This document shows, piece by piece, positions 51,167 to 59,731 of a stretch of 64,000 nt of DNA (the first letter of the stretch is position 1; each line of letters opens with the position of its first letter). The notes below the pieces were generated by a model, which worked only from the letters and a program-made list of their open reading frames with translations, did no database searches and had not been told where the DNA came from. The translations under genes and the position numbers were made by a program. The stretch is from assembly GCF_023893635.1 (NCBI RefSeq), contig NZ_JAMWYK010000002.1, positions 62,001 through 126,000 of the forward strand, read 5' to 3'. This stretch comes from Fructobacillus apis. Its GTDB lineage: Bacteria; Bacillota; Bacilli; Lactobacillales; Lactobacillaceae.

Positions 51167-51637
51167 TTAATACTGATTATCGTTAATCTTGCTTACCTCA
51201 ATGACAATCTTCTCTTCGTCGCTAAACCGCTTCTTAGCGTTGATGTCACACAGCATGGCATCGTCCTTCCACAGAATGCCATTTAAGGCGTCCTCGGTAC
51301 TCTTAATGTAGTTGCTAAGGTCTGGCTTCTTAAAAGGCAACAGCTCGCCAATAAGAGCCATTGCGTGCTTAACCTTGCTAAGTGACTTAGGCGGCAGAAT
51401 GTAAAATGTCACGGTCAGTGCCAGCGCCCCACTTAACGGCTCGAAGTAGTTCACGCTCTTTTCAAGATTGGCTAGGTAAGCCAGTCGCTTCTTGTACTCA
51501 ACCACCTTCTTCGGATCGTACAAGTATGGCTTCCGCTTCGTGTACATCTTCGACCGGTTGTACTCACTCTTCATGCCAATACGAGGACGAGCCTGTTGCT
51601 GTGGCTTGATGTCAAACTCAATCTTTATCGTTTCCAC
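51167..51637 (-). CDS. RusA-family Holliday junction resolvase
   Basis: 156 aa. RusA features: PQQQARPRIG, LPFKKPDLSNYIKSTEDALNGILWKDDAMLCDINAKK with the catalytic Asp residues (KPDLSN, DDAM). Resolves replication intermediates before packaging. Confidence 0.9.
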   Translation of the reverse strand: METIKIEFDIKPQQQARPRIGMKSEYNRSKMYTKRKPYLYDPKKVVEYKKRLAYLANLEKSVNYFEPLSGALALTVTFYILPPKSLSKVKHAMALIGELLPFKKPDLSNYIKSTEDALNGILWKDDAMLCDINAKKRFSDEEKIVIEVSKINDNQY

Positions 51638-51651
51638 GTCTTAGCTTCCTC

Positions 51652-52332
51652 CTAACTATTTGCCAATATGCGAATACCATCTAGTTCTAACTCGTCCTCA
51701 ATGTGTTCAAGCGGTTCACCTACCCAATCATCTACGTTGAAATAACGCCTAACCTCATCAGTCCGTGGCATGACGTTAATACTTGAGTGAGCGAATGGTT
51801 CATCTTCCGTGTTTTGAACAAAGTAAATGTTCTTAACTTCCCGGCTCAAACTATCACCATGAACAATGACGGCATTAATTCCCCGGATTGCTGCGTTAAA
51901 CAATAAGAACGGAATAGCCCTGTCTGACAGCTCCTCTAACCAATAGAATTTGGAGCTTGGTTTATGAAACAACATTCCAAGTGGTCCAAGTGATTGAATA
52001 CCTTCCCACCAGTTACGAATCATCATTCCGCCAGTACCCGCTGTTGGTTCAAAGACAAAGTTAGCGTGATTGCTACCAGTTAATCCGGCTACCAAGTCAG
52101 AAACCGCATTTGGCGTAAAGTCTTGCTTGTTAGTCTTCCTTTCTGCTTGTTCGGCCATGTAATAGTCATGAAATCCGTCAACAGATGGATCGCAAGAATA
52201 CTCCTTGATATAACGACTAAACGCTTCTTCTCGTCTGTCTTTATCAAGCATTACTTCGTGCATTTTTGTTGGCAAGTAGATGGCTTCATCGACCCCAAAA
52301 ATGTCGTGAATGATACCAACGTCATCGCTCAT
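51652..52332 (-). CDS. N6-adenine methyltransferase-like protein lacking the NPPY motif
   Basis: 226 aa; start ATG 52332 (SD GAGGTGGAG), upstream extension rejected. SAM-binding motif I VFEPTAGTGGM (near 95) and the QDFTPNAVSDLVAGL motif X of type I-like N6 methylases. The catalytic NPPY is not visible after VIVHGDSL, so activity is uncertain. It may protect phage DNA or bind SAM/DNA only. Confidence 0.75.
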   Translation of the reverse strand: MSDDVGIIHDIFGVDEAIYLPTKMHEVMLDKDRREEAFSRYIKEYSCDPSVDGFHDYYMAEQAERKTNKQDFTPNAVSDLVAGLTGSNHANFVFEPTAGTGGMMIRNWWEGIQSLGPLGMLFHKPSSKFYWLEELSDRAIPFLLFNAAIRGINAVIVHGDSLSREVKNIYFVQNTEDEPFAHSSINVMPRTDEVRRYFNVDDWVGEPLEHIEDELELDGIRILANS

Positions 52333-52357
52333 CACTCCACCTCTTCCATTTCGTTCA

Positions 52358-52504
52358 TCACTTCTCCTCTTCGTCATAAGGTGCCATGAACGCCATGTAT
52401 TCTTGCGGACAACTATCAACCTTTTTTTCCGCAGCAGCAAAAGATAACCCTGTATATTCCCAAGATGTACCCTCGCCATAAAATTCAACTTTCCATTTTT
52501 GCAT
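52358..52504 (-). CDS. Small phage protein (48 aa)
   Basis: ATG 52504 preceded by GAGGTG. Starts MQKWKVEFYGEGTSWE and ends APYDEEEK; unknown. Confidence 0.5.
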   Translation of the reverse strand: MQKWKVEFYGEGTSWEYTGLSFAAAEKKVDSCPQEYMAFMAPYDEEEK

Positions 52505-52507
52505 TCA

Positions 52508-52906
52508 CTACACCTCTTCCTTGTAGAACATGTCTGGGTTGTAGCCCCATTTCCTAATTTCTCTCTCCGTCAGTGCATGCCATGTAATATCCGTTTCTAA
52601 TGACGGGTAACCTTCTGGGCCAACAGTGATGAAGATTTCTTTTCCGTTTTTATCAGCATTCTTACTTTTCCAAAAGTACTTTTTCTCTTTCTCAACGAAC
52701 TGTTCTTTTGCTTCATTACGGGTTGCGGGATTGGCAATCGCAAAAATCTTTTCCCAATCGTTGATAAAATCAAATCCCCAAAACAACTCATCTTGGATTT
52801 GAATCAACAAATTAGGGTTCATCAATCCCATGTTGTATTCTTTGTTTACCTTATCGAAGCAATCAACAATCTTCTGATATTCTTCTTCAGTGAATTTTTT
52901 AGTCAT
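52508..52906 (-). CDS. Hypothetical phage protein (132 aa)
   Basis: Start ATG 52906 (SD AAGGGCG); overlaps the upstream gene's TGA. Mixed helical protein (FTEEEYQKIVDCFDKVNKEY; ITWHALTEREIRKWGY). Unknown. Confidence 0.6.
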   Translation of the reverse strand: MTKKFTEEEYQKIVDCFDKVNKEYNMGLMNPNLLIQIQDELFWGFDFINDWEKIFAIANPATRNEAKEQFVEKEKKYFWKSKNADKNGKEIFITVGPEGYPSLETDITWHALTEREIRKWGYNPDMFYKEEV

Positions 52907-52908
52907 AA

Positions 52909-53064
52909 TCAAACGCCCTTTTCTTTTTTAGTTTTTTCTGCAATTCGTACAATCTTATTGATCATGTCTTTTTGGCCGCTTTTAAATCCAATCTTGTACC
53001 AAATGAAACAAGGAATCGCTTCTAAAAAAGTAGAAGCAGCTAATACTATAATTGCGTTAATCAT
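52909..53064 (-). CDS. Small membrane protein (51 aa)
   Basis: SD AAAGGGG before ATG 53064. One helix (IIVLAASTFLEAIPCFIWY) and a Lys-rich tail (RIAEKTKKEKGV). Unknown. Confidence 0.55.
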   Translation of the reverse strand: MINAIIVLAASTFLEAIPCFIWYKIGFKSGQKDMINKIVRIAEKTKKEKGV

Positions 53065-53103
53065 GTTTTCCCCTTTCAAATTACACATATACCAATTTCA
53101 ATA

Positions 53104-53781
53104 TCACCAGTAATTCAAGTGATAAATCTGTGCAATTTTTTCGTCCACAGGAACGCCCTGCAAATGATATTCAGCCATGCGCTCTTTCTCCTCGTGATGG
53201 AACAAGTCATGATGTTCTCGACACAAGGCAATCAAGTGCCGGCCTCTGTGGTTAATCTTTTTGCGGTCGTTTCCAATACCCACCTTGCTACCTGTGATGT
53301 GGTGATGGTCTGCTTTCAGTCCGCAAATCACACACCGCTTGTTCATCAGGCATGCATACTCATATCGAGCAATGGCAGGGTCGTCTAAGTTGTCTAGTGG
53401 CCTCTTGCTTAGTGGCACGTTATGCTGCAAGCAAAACTCCAGCAGCATGTTGATAAACGTGTTGGCATCCGACATATTTCCCCGACCGTTTGACAAGCTA
53501 AAGTCCTCGATGCCATAGAACATATCCATGGCGAAGTAGAATGCCCGCTTAATCAGTTCAGGTTCGCCTGCCCATTTACCACCAATTTCAGCTTTGGCAA
53601 TATCGCCGATAAGAGCAAATGCAAAATTACGCTGTTTAGGGCTCGCAGAACGTCCATCTTGTATGTTTAGTGTGATTACACTATCCTGCACTTTATCGAG
53701 CTCATACAGCTTATCTGGGCTTTCTAGCTCTATTGTGACGACAGACCCACGCCTGCTTAGTAACTTACCTGGCAACTCCAC
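53104..53781 (-). CDS. Putative HNHc nuclease (YqaN/recombination-associated)
   Basis: 225 aa, GTG start. N-terminal domain (SPKQRNFAFALIGDIAKAE) followed by a zinc-finger-type HNH: CVICGLKADHHHITG, HLIALCREHHDLFHHE. Matches phage HNHc_6-type proteins in replication/recombination modules. Confidence 0.85.
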   Translation of the reverse strand: MELPGKLLSRRGSVVTIELESPDKLYELDKVQDSVITLNIQDGRSASPKQRNFAFALIGDIAKAEIGGKWAGEPELIKRAFYFAMDMFYGIEDFSLSNGRGNMSDANTFINMLLEFCLQHNVPLSKRPLDNLDDPAIARYEYACLMNKRCVICGLKADHHHITGSKVGIGNDRKKINHRGRHLIALCREHHDLFHHEEKERMAEYHLQGVPVDEKIAQIYHLNYW

Positions 53782-53782
53782 A

Positions 53783-53941
53783 TTACTTCACCTTCTTTTT
53801 GTCTCGCTTGTCCGGCTTGCGGTCACCGTATGGATCGTATGTCATCGCAAACTTGACCAACGGGTACAAAATAGTCAACAGCAGGCCAACAATCGCTAAT
53901 GCAAATGCCCACAACACAAAATAAATAATCCACCAAATCAT
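53783..53941 (-). CDS. Small membrane protein (52 aa)
   Basis: ATG 53941 overlaps the upstream stop (ATGA). Hydrophobic helix (IIYFVLWAFALAIVGLLLTILYP) and a basic tail (KPDKRDKKKVK). Unknown. Confidence 0.55.
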   Translation of the reverse strand: MIWWIIYFVLWAFALAIVGLLLTILYPLVKFAMTYDPYGDRKPDKRDKKKVK

Positions 53942-54225
53942 TTTGGCAACTCCTTAATCTGTTTAAGTACCTCATCACGAGTTTTGTCATCGGCATATCC
54001 AATAACGTCTTCAGTAATCGGCGTGGTGTAGCAAATATCATAGCGGCCATTATCGTCGAACTTCAAAACAGCTATTTCGCACAATCCATTTTCATATCCG
54101 TAACTACCAAAATGGAAAACAACGCTTGCACCATAGCCATTGCTGAACTTGTAAACAACCTGATCGAGATAAGTTTTTTCGATATATTTTTCAAATTTCT
54201 TACTGTGCGATATTCCTTTGTTCAT
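53938..54225 (-). CDS. Hypothetical phage protein (95 aa)
   Basis: SD GGAGGG. Product resembles small phage replication-module proteins (VVYKFSNGYGASVVFHFGSYGYENGLCEIAVL). Its beta-rich form recalls DUF1642/Gp-type proteins but I make no assignment. Confidence 0.6.
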   Translation of the reverse strand: MNKGISHSKKFEKYIEKTYLDQVVYKFSNGYGASVVFHFGSYGYENGLCEIAVLKFDDNGRYDICYTTPITEDVIGYADDKTRDEVLKQIKELPK

Positions 54226-54238
54226 CGTGTTCTCCCTC

Positions 54239-55171
54239 CTAATCGTGTGTCTTGTACCCCTTCATCAGTTCAAGAGCTGCTTTGATGTCCGCCTTGTCCG
54301 TTTCGCTAGCAATAGGCGCCACATTCTTAGACATTGGTGGCTCTTGCTTTTGTCCTGGTTTAGGCTTGACTTTCTTCTCAGGCATTACTCCACCAACAAA
54401 TCCACGCTCCTTAGCGCTGTCTAAATGTTTTTCAAACTTATTGACCAACGATTGAACAGTGATGTACTCAATATCAGAGTATCTCGTGACCATGTAATTC
54501 AACACGTCTTGGAAATCCTCAAGCGATACATTCTTCATCGCTAACGACGAGAACGTACCTGTGTTTTCATTATTCCGTCCGGTTTCCTTGTTGTAAGCAG
54601 CCAACATTTTTGAAGCCAACATGGGGTCAATTAAGGGCTCATTTTCTTGCGCCTTATTTATTGAAGAAGTCTTATGGTTATTCTCTTGGTAATCTAATGG
54701 TATTGGTCGGGTCAAATTGTCCCCTTCTGAAAGGGTCAAATTGTCCCCATCAGATGAGGTCAATTTGTCTTCTTCGATAGGGTCAAATTGTCCCTTTCGA
54801 TTGTCCCGTTTGGTATCTTCGATAGGGTCAAATTGTCCCATTGCTTCGTTTAGGCGTTTGTAGTTGATTGTGTACCATTTTGTACGATCAAATCGTTGCT
54901 TGTTGAAATTTCCGGTAATCAGAAAATTTTGTTCTACTAAAAAGTTGAAAATTCGTTTTACTGTTTTTTCTGACAACCAGTTAAACTGTTTATTCCATTC
55001 TGAAATCGAGTTCCAAATCCATTTTTGTCCACCGAATTCTTTTCCTGAACGCTCAACCCAGTAATGAACTTGTTGAAGAACGATTGCTTTGTCTGCGCCT
55101 CCTAACAGTTTTGCCAATCCTGGTTGGAACTGCATTGGGCTTTCTTGAATCAATAATTTTGAACTTCCCAA
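54239..55171 (-). CDS. Replisome organizer / DnaD-like replication initiator
   Basis: 310 aa. N-terminal winged HTH (GADKAIVLQQVHYWVERSGK, WLSEKTVKRIFNFLVEQNFL), middle linker encoded by origin iterons (peptide repeats GQFDPIE), C-terminal DnaB/DnaD-like segment (YMVTRYSDIEYITVQSLVNKFEKHL). The start at 55171 overlaps the HNH gene end. It probably loads host helicase at the origin inside its own gene. Confidence 0.85.
   Translation of the reverse strand: MGSSKLLIQESPMQFQPGLAKLLGGADKAIVLQQVHYWVERSGKEFGGQKWIWNSISEWNKQFNWLSEKTVKRIFNFLVEQNFLITGNFNKQRFDRTKWYTINYKRLNEAMGQFDPIEDTKRDNRKGQFDPIEEDKLTSSDGDNLTLSEGDNLTRPIPLDYQENNHKTSSINKAQENEPLIDPMLASKMLAAYNKETGRNNENTGTFSSLAMKNVSLEDFQDVLNYMVTRYSDIEYITVQSLVNKFEKHLDSAKERGFVGGVMPEKKVKPKPGQKQEPPMSKNVAPIASETDKADIKAALELMKGYKTHD
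54709..54839. repeat. Iterons: candidate prophage replication origin
   Basis: Four exact copies of GGGTCAAATTGTCCC (54709, 54733, 54780, 54825) and one degenerate copy at 54757, spaced 24, 24, 23 and 45 bp, with a half site ATTGTCCC at 54800. The sequence is nearly palindromic. Iterons inside the initiator gene are the standard origin layout in this phage group (as in lambda O). Confidence 0.82.
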
Positions 55172-55525
55172 TTAACAATCCTTGAAAAACTCTGAAAAAG
55201 TTTTTGTTCCCTTTCTCAAATTGCACTCCTGGCAACTAACAGCCAAGTTTGCCAATTCGTTATTTCCACCTTTGGCAAGTGGTTGCTTGTGTTCTACATG
55301 AAATTTATCTTTACTAACAGAATTCTCACAATAAACACAAATCCCGTTATATTTTTCAAAAACAAGATTTCGTTTTCTTTTAGAAATCTTTGGGCGTTTC
55401 CCTTTTGGATATCCAAACTCAACATGATATTCGTGTGAAAGTGAATTCATTCTGTTTGCTTCTTCTCGGCTTAAATAATTTTTCGAACTAAGAACTTTTA
55501 ATTCATTTATTTCGTTTTGTTTCAT
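55172..55525 (-). CDS. HNH endonuclease
   Basis: 117 aa. Classical HNH: YNGICVYCENSV, HVEHKQPLAKGGNNELANLAVSCQECNLRKG. It sits between ssb and the replication initiator and could be a homing-type insertion; terminal EFFKDC. Confidence 0.85.
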   Translation of the reverse strand: MKQNEINELKVLSSKNYLSREEANRMNSLSHEYHVEFGYPKGKRPKISKRKRNLVFEKYNGICVYCENSVSKDKFHVEHKQPLAKGGNNELANLAVSCQECNLRKGTKTFSEFFKDC

Positions 55526-55540
55526 AGCTATACCAATTCC

Positions 55541-55987
55541 TTAAAATGGCATGTCGTCATCTAAAATGTCTACGCCCTGTTGATCCTGGAATGGGTTATT
55601 AGAACCCTGTTGTGGACGTTGTTGATTATTGCTTGCTCCATTTTGTTGACGACGGTGTTCTGACTCTGCCTTACTCTCAAGCAATGAGAAGTTATCGACT
55701 GCTACTTCCGTTACATAGACACGTTGGCCCGCATTGTTTTCATAGTTACGTGTCTGCAACCGGCCTTCAATGGCCACAAGCGCCCCCTTACCAGTAAAGT
55801 TGGCAAAGTTTTCGGCGGCCTTACGCCAAATAACTGCGTTGATAAAGTCGCTCTCTCGTTCGCCATTAGCGTCTTTAAATGTACGTTGGACTGCTAGGTT
55901 GAAAGACCCAACCGCAACGCCTGACTGCGTATATCTGACCTCTACGTCTTTAGTTAATCGTCCAGTTAATACAACTCGGTTAATCAT
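55541..55987 (-). CDS. ssb: Single-stranded DNA-binding protein
   Basis: 148 aa. [64 protein letters not shown]-fold SSB. Gln/Asn-rich linker, acidic tip DDDMPF for protein contacts. Overlaps the annealase gene by 4 nt. Confidence 0.95.
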   Translation of the reverse strand: MINRVVLTGRLTKDVEVRYTQSGVAVGSFNLAVQRTFKDANGERESDFINAVIWRKAAENFANFTGKGALVAIEGRLQTRNYENNAGQRVYVTEVAVDNFSLLESKAESEHRRQQNGASNNQQRPQQGSNNPFQDQQGVDILDDDMPF

Positions 55988-56607
55988 GCTTCTTGCTCCT
56001 CTTTCTTTACTTCTGCTTTCATCTTTGCCTTTTCTAGGGTTTCGTTAACAAACCTTTCGGCTGCCTTGTAATTGTCCTCGGTAAGGTCACTAATCTTCGC
56101 AACACCAAGTTGCTTAGTAAACCAATTCAGTAATGGTTTTCCAGTCACCTTTTCCGTATTCTGGATGGTTATATCGAGAATATTCGCCTGCTCTTTAGTT
56201 ATTTTTTCTGGCTCTACATCTGGCAAATCCTCTCCGGCGTAAATATAAAGACCCAGTCCAAACATCGCTAAGTTTTTGACCAAGCAGCGCATAACTGCCT
56301 TGTTAACATCAGTTGTTGTTGGCTTCATCAATGATTTGTTACGCATGTCCATTACTGGAAGCCACATTTCTAGGGTCTTGCCGTCGATTGTCACTTCAGT
56401 AGACACCATGAATCCAGATTGATTATTACCGGTATACAAATCGCCATTCTCTGACTTCTTAACACGATACGTCGTATCTGGATAGCGTTTCATCACTTCT
56501 GAGATTGCCCAAGGCCAAGACAAGTAGCTAAAGTTTCCTTTTTTGTCGATATGGTCTTTGACATCAATTTCACTCAGCGTCTTAAATACTGATTTTGTTT
56601 CAGTCAT
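55984..56607 (-). CDS. Single-strand annealing protein (ERF/DUF1071-like)
   Basis: 207 aa. [52 protein letters not shown] are the DUF1071/Sak-type signatures. It anneals ssDNA for phage recombination, working with the adjacent SSB. Confidence 0.9.
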   Translation of the reverse strand: MTETKSVFKTLSEIDVKDHIDKKGNFSYLSWPWAISEVMKRYPDTTYRVKKSENGDLYTGNNQSGFMVSTEVTIDGKTLEMWLPVMDMRNKSLMKPTTTDVNKAVMRCLVKNLAMFGLGLYIYAGEDLPDVEPEKITKEQANILDITIQNTEKVTGKPLLNWFTKQLGVAKISDLTEDNYKAAERFVNETLEKAKMKAEVKKEEQEA

Positions 56608-56618
56608 GCCGAATCCTC

Positions 56619-57506
56619 CTAACCTTCACTAGTTCCTTGAAATTGGATACCCTTACCATTCAAGAAGTCGGAAATCTCTTGCAACTCATCTCGAGTACAT
56701 GCAAACACCTTAAATGAACGGTCATAGCGTTCTTCAACAGGCTTAATCACTTCGCCTGTCTCTTCGTCAACTTGCTTTGTCTGCGCTTGTGAGATAGCCC
56801 GTTCACGCTCAGCACGTTGCGCCGCTTCCTGCGCTTCTCGTTGTTGGTTAGCCATCCGCACATCGAACTTCATACCTTCAATAACATCAGGTAGTGAATG
56901 ACTATCCAGTTGCTTGATGTAAGGGGCTGGGTTGACATTCAATTGACTAGCAAACTCCTTAACCATGTTGACTTCATTCTGTTCAGTCTTCTGGTTCGCC
57001 TTATCAGTCATGATGGCTGGCGTTAGCTCATTATCAATAAAGCTATCCTTTGGCTCAAGGCCATTGAAGTTTTTCTTGTACAGCCACTTTTCATCAATAG
57101 GGATCCGTGGTTCATATGGCGTATCTTGATACTGGCTTTCAATGTACAAATTGATATTAGCCCGCCACTTTTCCTTCAATTCTTCTGTGTACTTATCGAG
57201 TTGAACCTTGATATTATTACCGGCTGACTTAAGCTTCTTCTCGGCATTCATCATCTGTTCCTTAACTGGTAGCCAAGGAGCAAGCATATTTTTTTCAATG
57301 TCAGAACGCCTTGAAGCGGACTCCTTAACCATCTTGTTAATCAGCGCTTTTTCGTCCTTAGCAACCTTCATTGTTTCTTCTGTTACGACAAAGTTGTTGC
57401 CATACTCAACATACTTATTAACCATGGCCAAGTACTGATCCAAGTTCTTGAACTCAATCTTGCCATCTTTAATGTTGTTTTCCGGCAGTGTAATTACTTC
57501 CGTCAT
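56619..57506 (-). CDS. DUF1351 protein
   Basis: 295 aa, helical, coiled-coil rich. N-terminal INPENNI-like start, LINKMVKESASRRSDIEKNMLAPW, and C-terminal FKVFACTRDELQEISDFLNGKGI. Typically paired with ERF-type annealing proteins; role unknown. Confidence 0.85.
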   Translation of the reverse strand: MTEVITLPENNIKDGKIEFKNLDQYLAMVNKYVEYGNNFVVTEETMKVAKDEKALINKMVKESASRRSDIEKNMLAPWLPVKEQMMNAEKKLKSAGNNIKVQLDKYTEELKEKWRANINLYIESQYQDTPYEPRIPIDEKWLYKKNFNGLEPKDSFIDNELTPAIMTDKANQKTEQNEVNMVKEFASQLNVNPAPYIKQLDSHSLPDVIEGMKFDVRMANQQREAQEAAQRAERERAISQAQTKQVDEETGEVIKPVEERYDRSFKVFACTRDELQEISDFLNGKGIQFQGTSEG

Positions 57507-57700
57507 AGTTCAGTTACCTCCCGTTCCAAATCGCCTAGCTCTTCGTACTTCTCGTCGATTACAGCCTCCAAGTCCTCCTTAGTGCTTTTCAGATCATTGA
57601 TTTCATCACGTTTGGCGTAAATTGCATCCTGCAACTCTTCATACCGTTCGCGCCGTTGCGTGTTTTCTGGGTACATCAACATGCTGTTTTCAATTGTCAT
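57503..57700 (-). CDS. Small coiled-coil protein (65 aa)
   Basis: Start ATG 57700 with SD GGAGG (the longer reading has no SD). Coiled coil (LQDAIYAKRDEINDLKSTKEDLEAVIDEKYEELG). Overlaps DUF1351 by 4 nt. Confidence 0.65.
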   Translation of the reverse strand: MTIENSMLMYPENTQRRERYEELQDAIYAKRDEINDLKSTKEDLEAVIDEKYEELGDLEREVTEL

Positions 57701-57749
57701 TTTTATCCTCCGTGATATACTAGAGGCATAAATTTCTTTCTGGGAAACT

Positions 57750-57974
57750 TTATGCCTTAGCTCTCTTGGTTGCAGCCTTGAGAGCTTTTTTCTGTTGCTT
57801 GTACAAACGTTGCGCTTTCTTGCGCTCATTATTTGCAATGTCTCGATCGGTATCGTTATCGCCAAATAACGGCTTTTTATCCAGCGAAAGAGTAACCAAG
57901 TAGATAAAACTTGCTACTGCTCCCGTTGTGAATATCCATCCGATAACTTCATTCCAAAACATGCTATTAGTCAT
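57750..57974 (-). CDS. Small membrane protein (74 aa)
   Basis: One membrane helix (VIGWIFTTGAVASFIYLVTLSL) then a strongly basic tail (RKKAQRLYKQQKKALKAATKRA). SD GGAAG. Unknown. Confidence 0.65.
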   Translation of the reverse strand: MTNSMFWNEVIGWIFTTGAVASFIYLVTLSLDKKPLFGDNDTDRDIANNERKKAQRLYKQQKKALKAATKRAKA

Positions 57975-57989
57975 TCCATCACTTCCTTT

Positions 57990-58220
57990 CTAAACCTGGT
58001 GTACATAGCGCACGTTTTCACGCATCCACTTGCATACTTCGCATTCCAGGTACTTTTTATTCTTCATCCCATCTATTTGGAAATATGGGAAACCAGGTTG
58101 CATAACAAGCTGCTCAACATAAGTACGCGACTCCTGCATTGCTTCAGCAAGTCCGCTAATCGTGAACGTTCGGTACCCGTCTGGACGAAGTGGAGGAACG
58201 TTCATTACTTTGCTAGCCAT
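57990..58220 (-). CDS. Small DNA-binding (excisionase-like) protein
   Basis: Start ATG 58220 (SD AAAGGGGG). 76 aa: MASKVMNVPPLRP, TFTISGLAEAMQESRTYVEQLVMQ, ending MRENVRYV. Helix-turn-helix-like, typical of early prophage genes next to the antirepressor. Precise role inferred. Confidence 0.6.
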   Translation of the reverse strand: MASKVMNVPPLRPDGYRTFTISGLAEAMQESRTYVEQLVMQPGFPYFQIDGMKNKKYLECEVCKWMRENVRYVHQV

Positions 58221-58288
58221 ACTCTGACCCCCTTTCTTTTGGTATCCTTTAATTACAAACATTTGTCACAGTAAAAATGGAGACTACA

Positions 58289-58657
58289 ATGCTTACAAAA
58301 AACGCTGAGCTACTACTAAAAAAATTCGTAAATAATGAGTTTGATTCTTTCGATTCATCAAATGTTCATATTTCAGAAGGCGAGATATTCAGGAAGTCAC
58401 CACTCCAAAATGATGAAAATACTGAAATTGCGTTATCAGAATTATTAAATAATGGGTATGTGAAACAAGTAGCTAAAGCCCTTTACTACGCAACAACTTC
58501 TGGAAAAACTTATTTTGATTTGAAAAAACTAACTCGGAAAAACAAAATAGTTTGGAATATTGCGGTCCCTGCACTACTCGGTTTCATAGGGGGATCACTG
58601 CCGAATATATTCAGTTGGTTAGCAAGGATAATAAGATGGCTATCACAACTCCAGTAA
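58289..58657 (+). CDS. Plus-strand moron: small HTH-like/membrane protein
   Basis: Start ATG 58289 (SD GGAG) rather than the ATG at 58277. N-terminal part looks winged-helix-like (LLLKKFVNNEFDSFDSS, LSELLNNGYVKQV), then a C-terminal membrane helix (IAVPALLGFIGGSLPNIFSWL). Opposite to surrounding early genes and more AT-rich. Possibly superinfection exclusion; function unknown. Confidence 0.6.
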   Translation: MLTKNAELLLKKFVNNEFDSFDSSNVHISEGEIFRKSPLQNDENTEIALSELLNNGYVKQVAKALYYATTSGKTYFDLKKLTRKNKIVWNIAVPALLGFIGGSLPNIFSWLARIIRWLSQLQ

Positions 58658-58721
58658 AGAAACTAGTCACGAATAATATTGGATTCATCCATTCTGGATA
58701 TTCTTCATCTTCTTTTTTCAT
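58611..58721 (-). CDS. Small membrane peptide (36 aa), antisense to preceding gene's end
   Basis: SD AAAGG before ATG 58721. MKKEDEEYPEWMNP, then one helix (LFVTSFFTGVVIAILLSLL). Its 3' 47 bp overlap the plus-strand gene. Orientation fits the early operon. Confidence 0.5.
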   Translation of the reverse strand: MKKEDEEYPEWMNPILFVTSFFTGVVIAILLSLLTN

Positions 58722-58795
58722 GTTGTTAACCTTTCTTTTGTTATCCTTTAGTTACTGGCAGTGCAGTGCCTAGTAAATTGAAAGGAGTAAATATT

Positions 58796-59275
58796 TTGGA
58801 AACAATTACATCGTTTTTAGTTCCAGTAGTATCTGTTATCGCTTCATTTTTAATTGGATTATTTACAAATCGAATCGGTGCTAAACGGGAAGCAAATAAA
58901 CAAATTTATTCTTATTTTTATGCTCCAGTTATGAAAGAAGTCATTCAGCTTTTACCTTCAAAACCTTATATCGATTCGTTGATGGTAAGAACGCCTGTCA
59001 AATCTTATAGAAGAGTAAGCGACTTAATTGCTTCAAATATTCACTTAGCCTCTCCAGTAATGATTGAATCCTATAGAAAGTTTGAATTGTCATTGATCAT
59101 CCTCGAAGGTCACTATGATAGTGCTGATCGCCGTGAAAGAATTGAGTTAAATACCACCTTTAACCAATTAATTACGTCTACCCTAGAAGAAGCCAACATA
59201 TTAGCGAGAAAACTAAAATACCCAGAAACCCCAAAAGAAATTTTGAAAACATATTTTCAACGAACCGACCTATAG
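58796..59275 (+). CDS. Plus-strand moron: membrane-anchored protein
   Basis: TTG start 58796 with AAAGGAG 7 nt before; the upstream ATG lies in the SD region. N-terminal helix (ITSFLVPVVSVIASFLIGLF), then a helical cytoplasmic domain of about 130 residues (AKREANKQIYSYFYAPVMKEV). No family recognised. Second gene of the two-gene cassette. Confidence 0.6.
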   Translation: METITSFLVPVVSVIASFLIGLFTNRIGAKREANKQIYSYFYAPVMKEVIQLLPSKPYIDSLMVRTPVKSYRRVSDLIASNIHLASPVMIESYRKFELSLIILEGHYDSADRRERIELNTTFNQLITSTLEEANILARKLKYPETPKEILKTYFQRTDL

Positions 59276-59330
59276 CAAATTCAATCAGGCAGAATAAAAT
59301 TGTTATTTGTTCAAGTAAGTTGCTTGCCAT
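59178..59330 (-). CDS. Possible small membrane peptide (50 aa)
   Basis: SD AAGGA before ATG 59330. Two hydrophobic stretches (EQITILFCLIEFAI and FLLGFLGILVFSLICWLLL). It overlaps antisense the end of the plus-strand gene over 98 bp; could be chance. Confidence 0.35.
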   Translation of the reverse strand: MASNLLEQITILFCLIEFAIGRFVENMFSKFLLGFLGILVFSLICWLLLG

Positions 59331-59390
59331 TTCAATCCTTTTACATTTGATGGTCGTCTGTCGCTCTCAGGACGTGCTTACGTACTTCAA

Positions 59391-59579
59391 TCATTCACGA
59401 CTAGTTCGTGACATTGAGATAATGTAGTCAACCTCATTGGTTGGCTTATTTTTTTCATCAAAAACTCGTTTGACTTTTACTTGGTCTAAATTCCAATCCT
59501 CAAAATATCTACCGATTGACTCCAACGTATTTTCTTTGAATTCTTTTTGCTGTTTCAAATCACAGTTCCTCAATTTCAT
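59391..59579 (-). CDS. Hypothetical phage protein (62 aa)
   Basis: Helical protein (LKQQKEFKENTLESIGRYFEDW) that overlaps the upstream gene by 20 nt. Unknown. Confidence 0.5.
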   Translation of the reverse strand: MKLRNCDLKQQKEFKENTLESIGRYFEDWNLDQVKVKRVFDEKNKPTNEVDYIISMSRTSRE

Positions 59580-59721
59580 TCATGATTTTTTTAAGCTTTG
59601 TTAGTGTTTTTCTATACTGGCAAAGCTTTTTTCGTTTTCGTCTGCTAAGCGTTAATGTTGCAAAAACTTGATAGCCATCTTCATCTTGAACAACACGATC
59701 AACAACGAATTTATCTTTCAT
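59560..59721 (-). CDS. Hypothetical phage protein (53 aa)
   Basis: ATG 59721 with SD AAAGGAGG. MKDKFVVDRVVQDEDGYQVF, then basic RRKRKKLCQYRK. Unknown. Confidence 0.55.
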   Translation of the reverse strand: MKDKFVVDRVVQDEDGYQVFATLTLSRRKRKKLCQYRKTLTKLKKIMNEIEEL

Positions 59722-59731
59722 GTTTCCTCCT

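Noticed and set aside
54709-54839. Repeats considered as a CRISPR array
   Set aside because: 15-mers with ~9-bp spacers inside a coding gene; no leader or cas genes. They are iterons.
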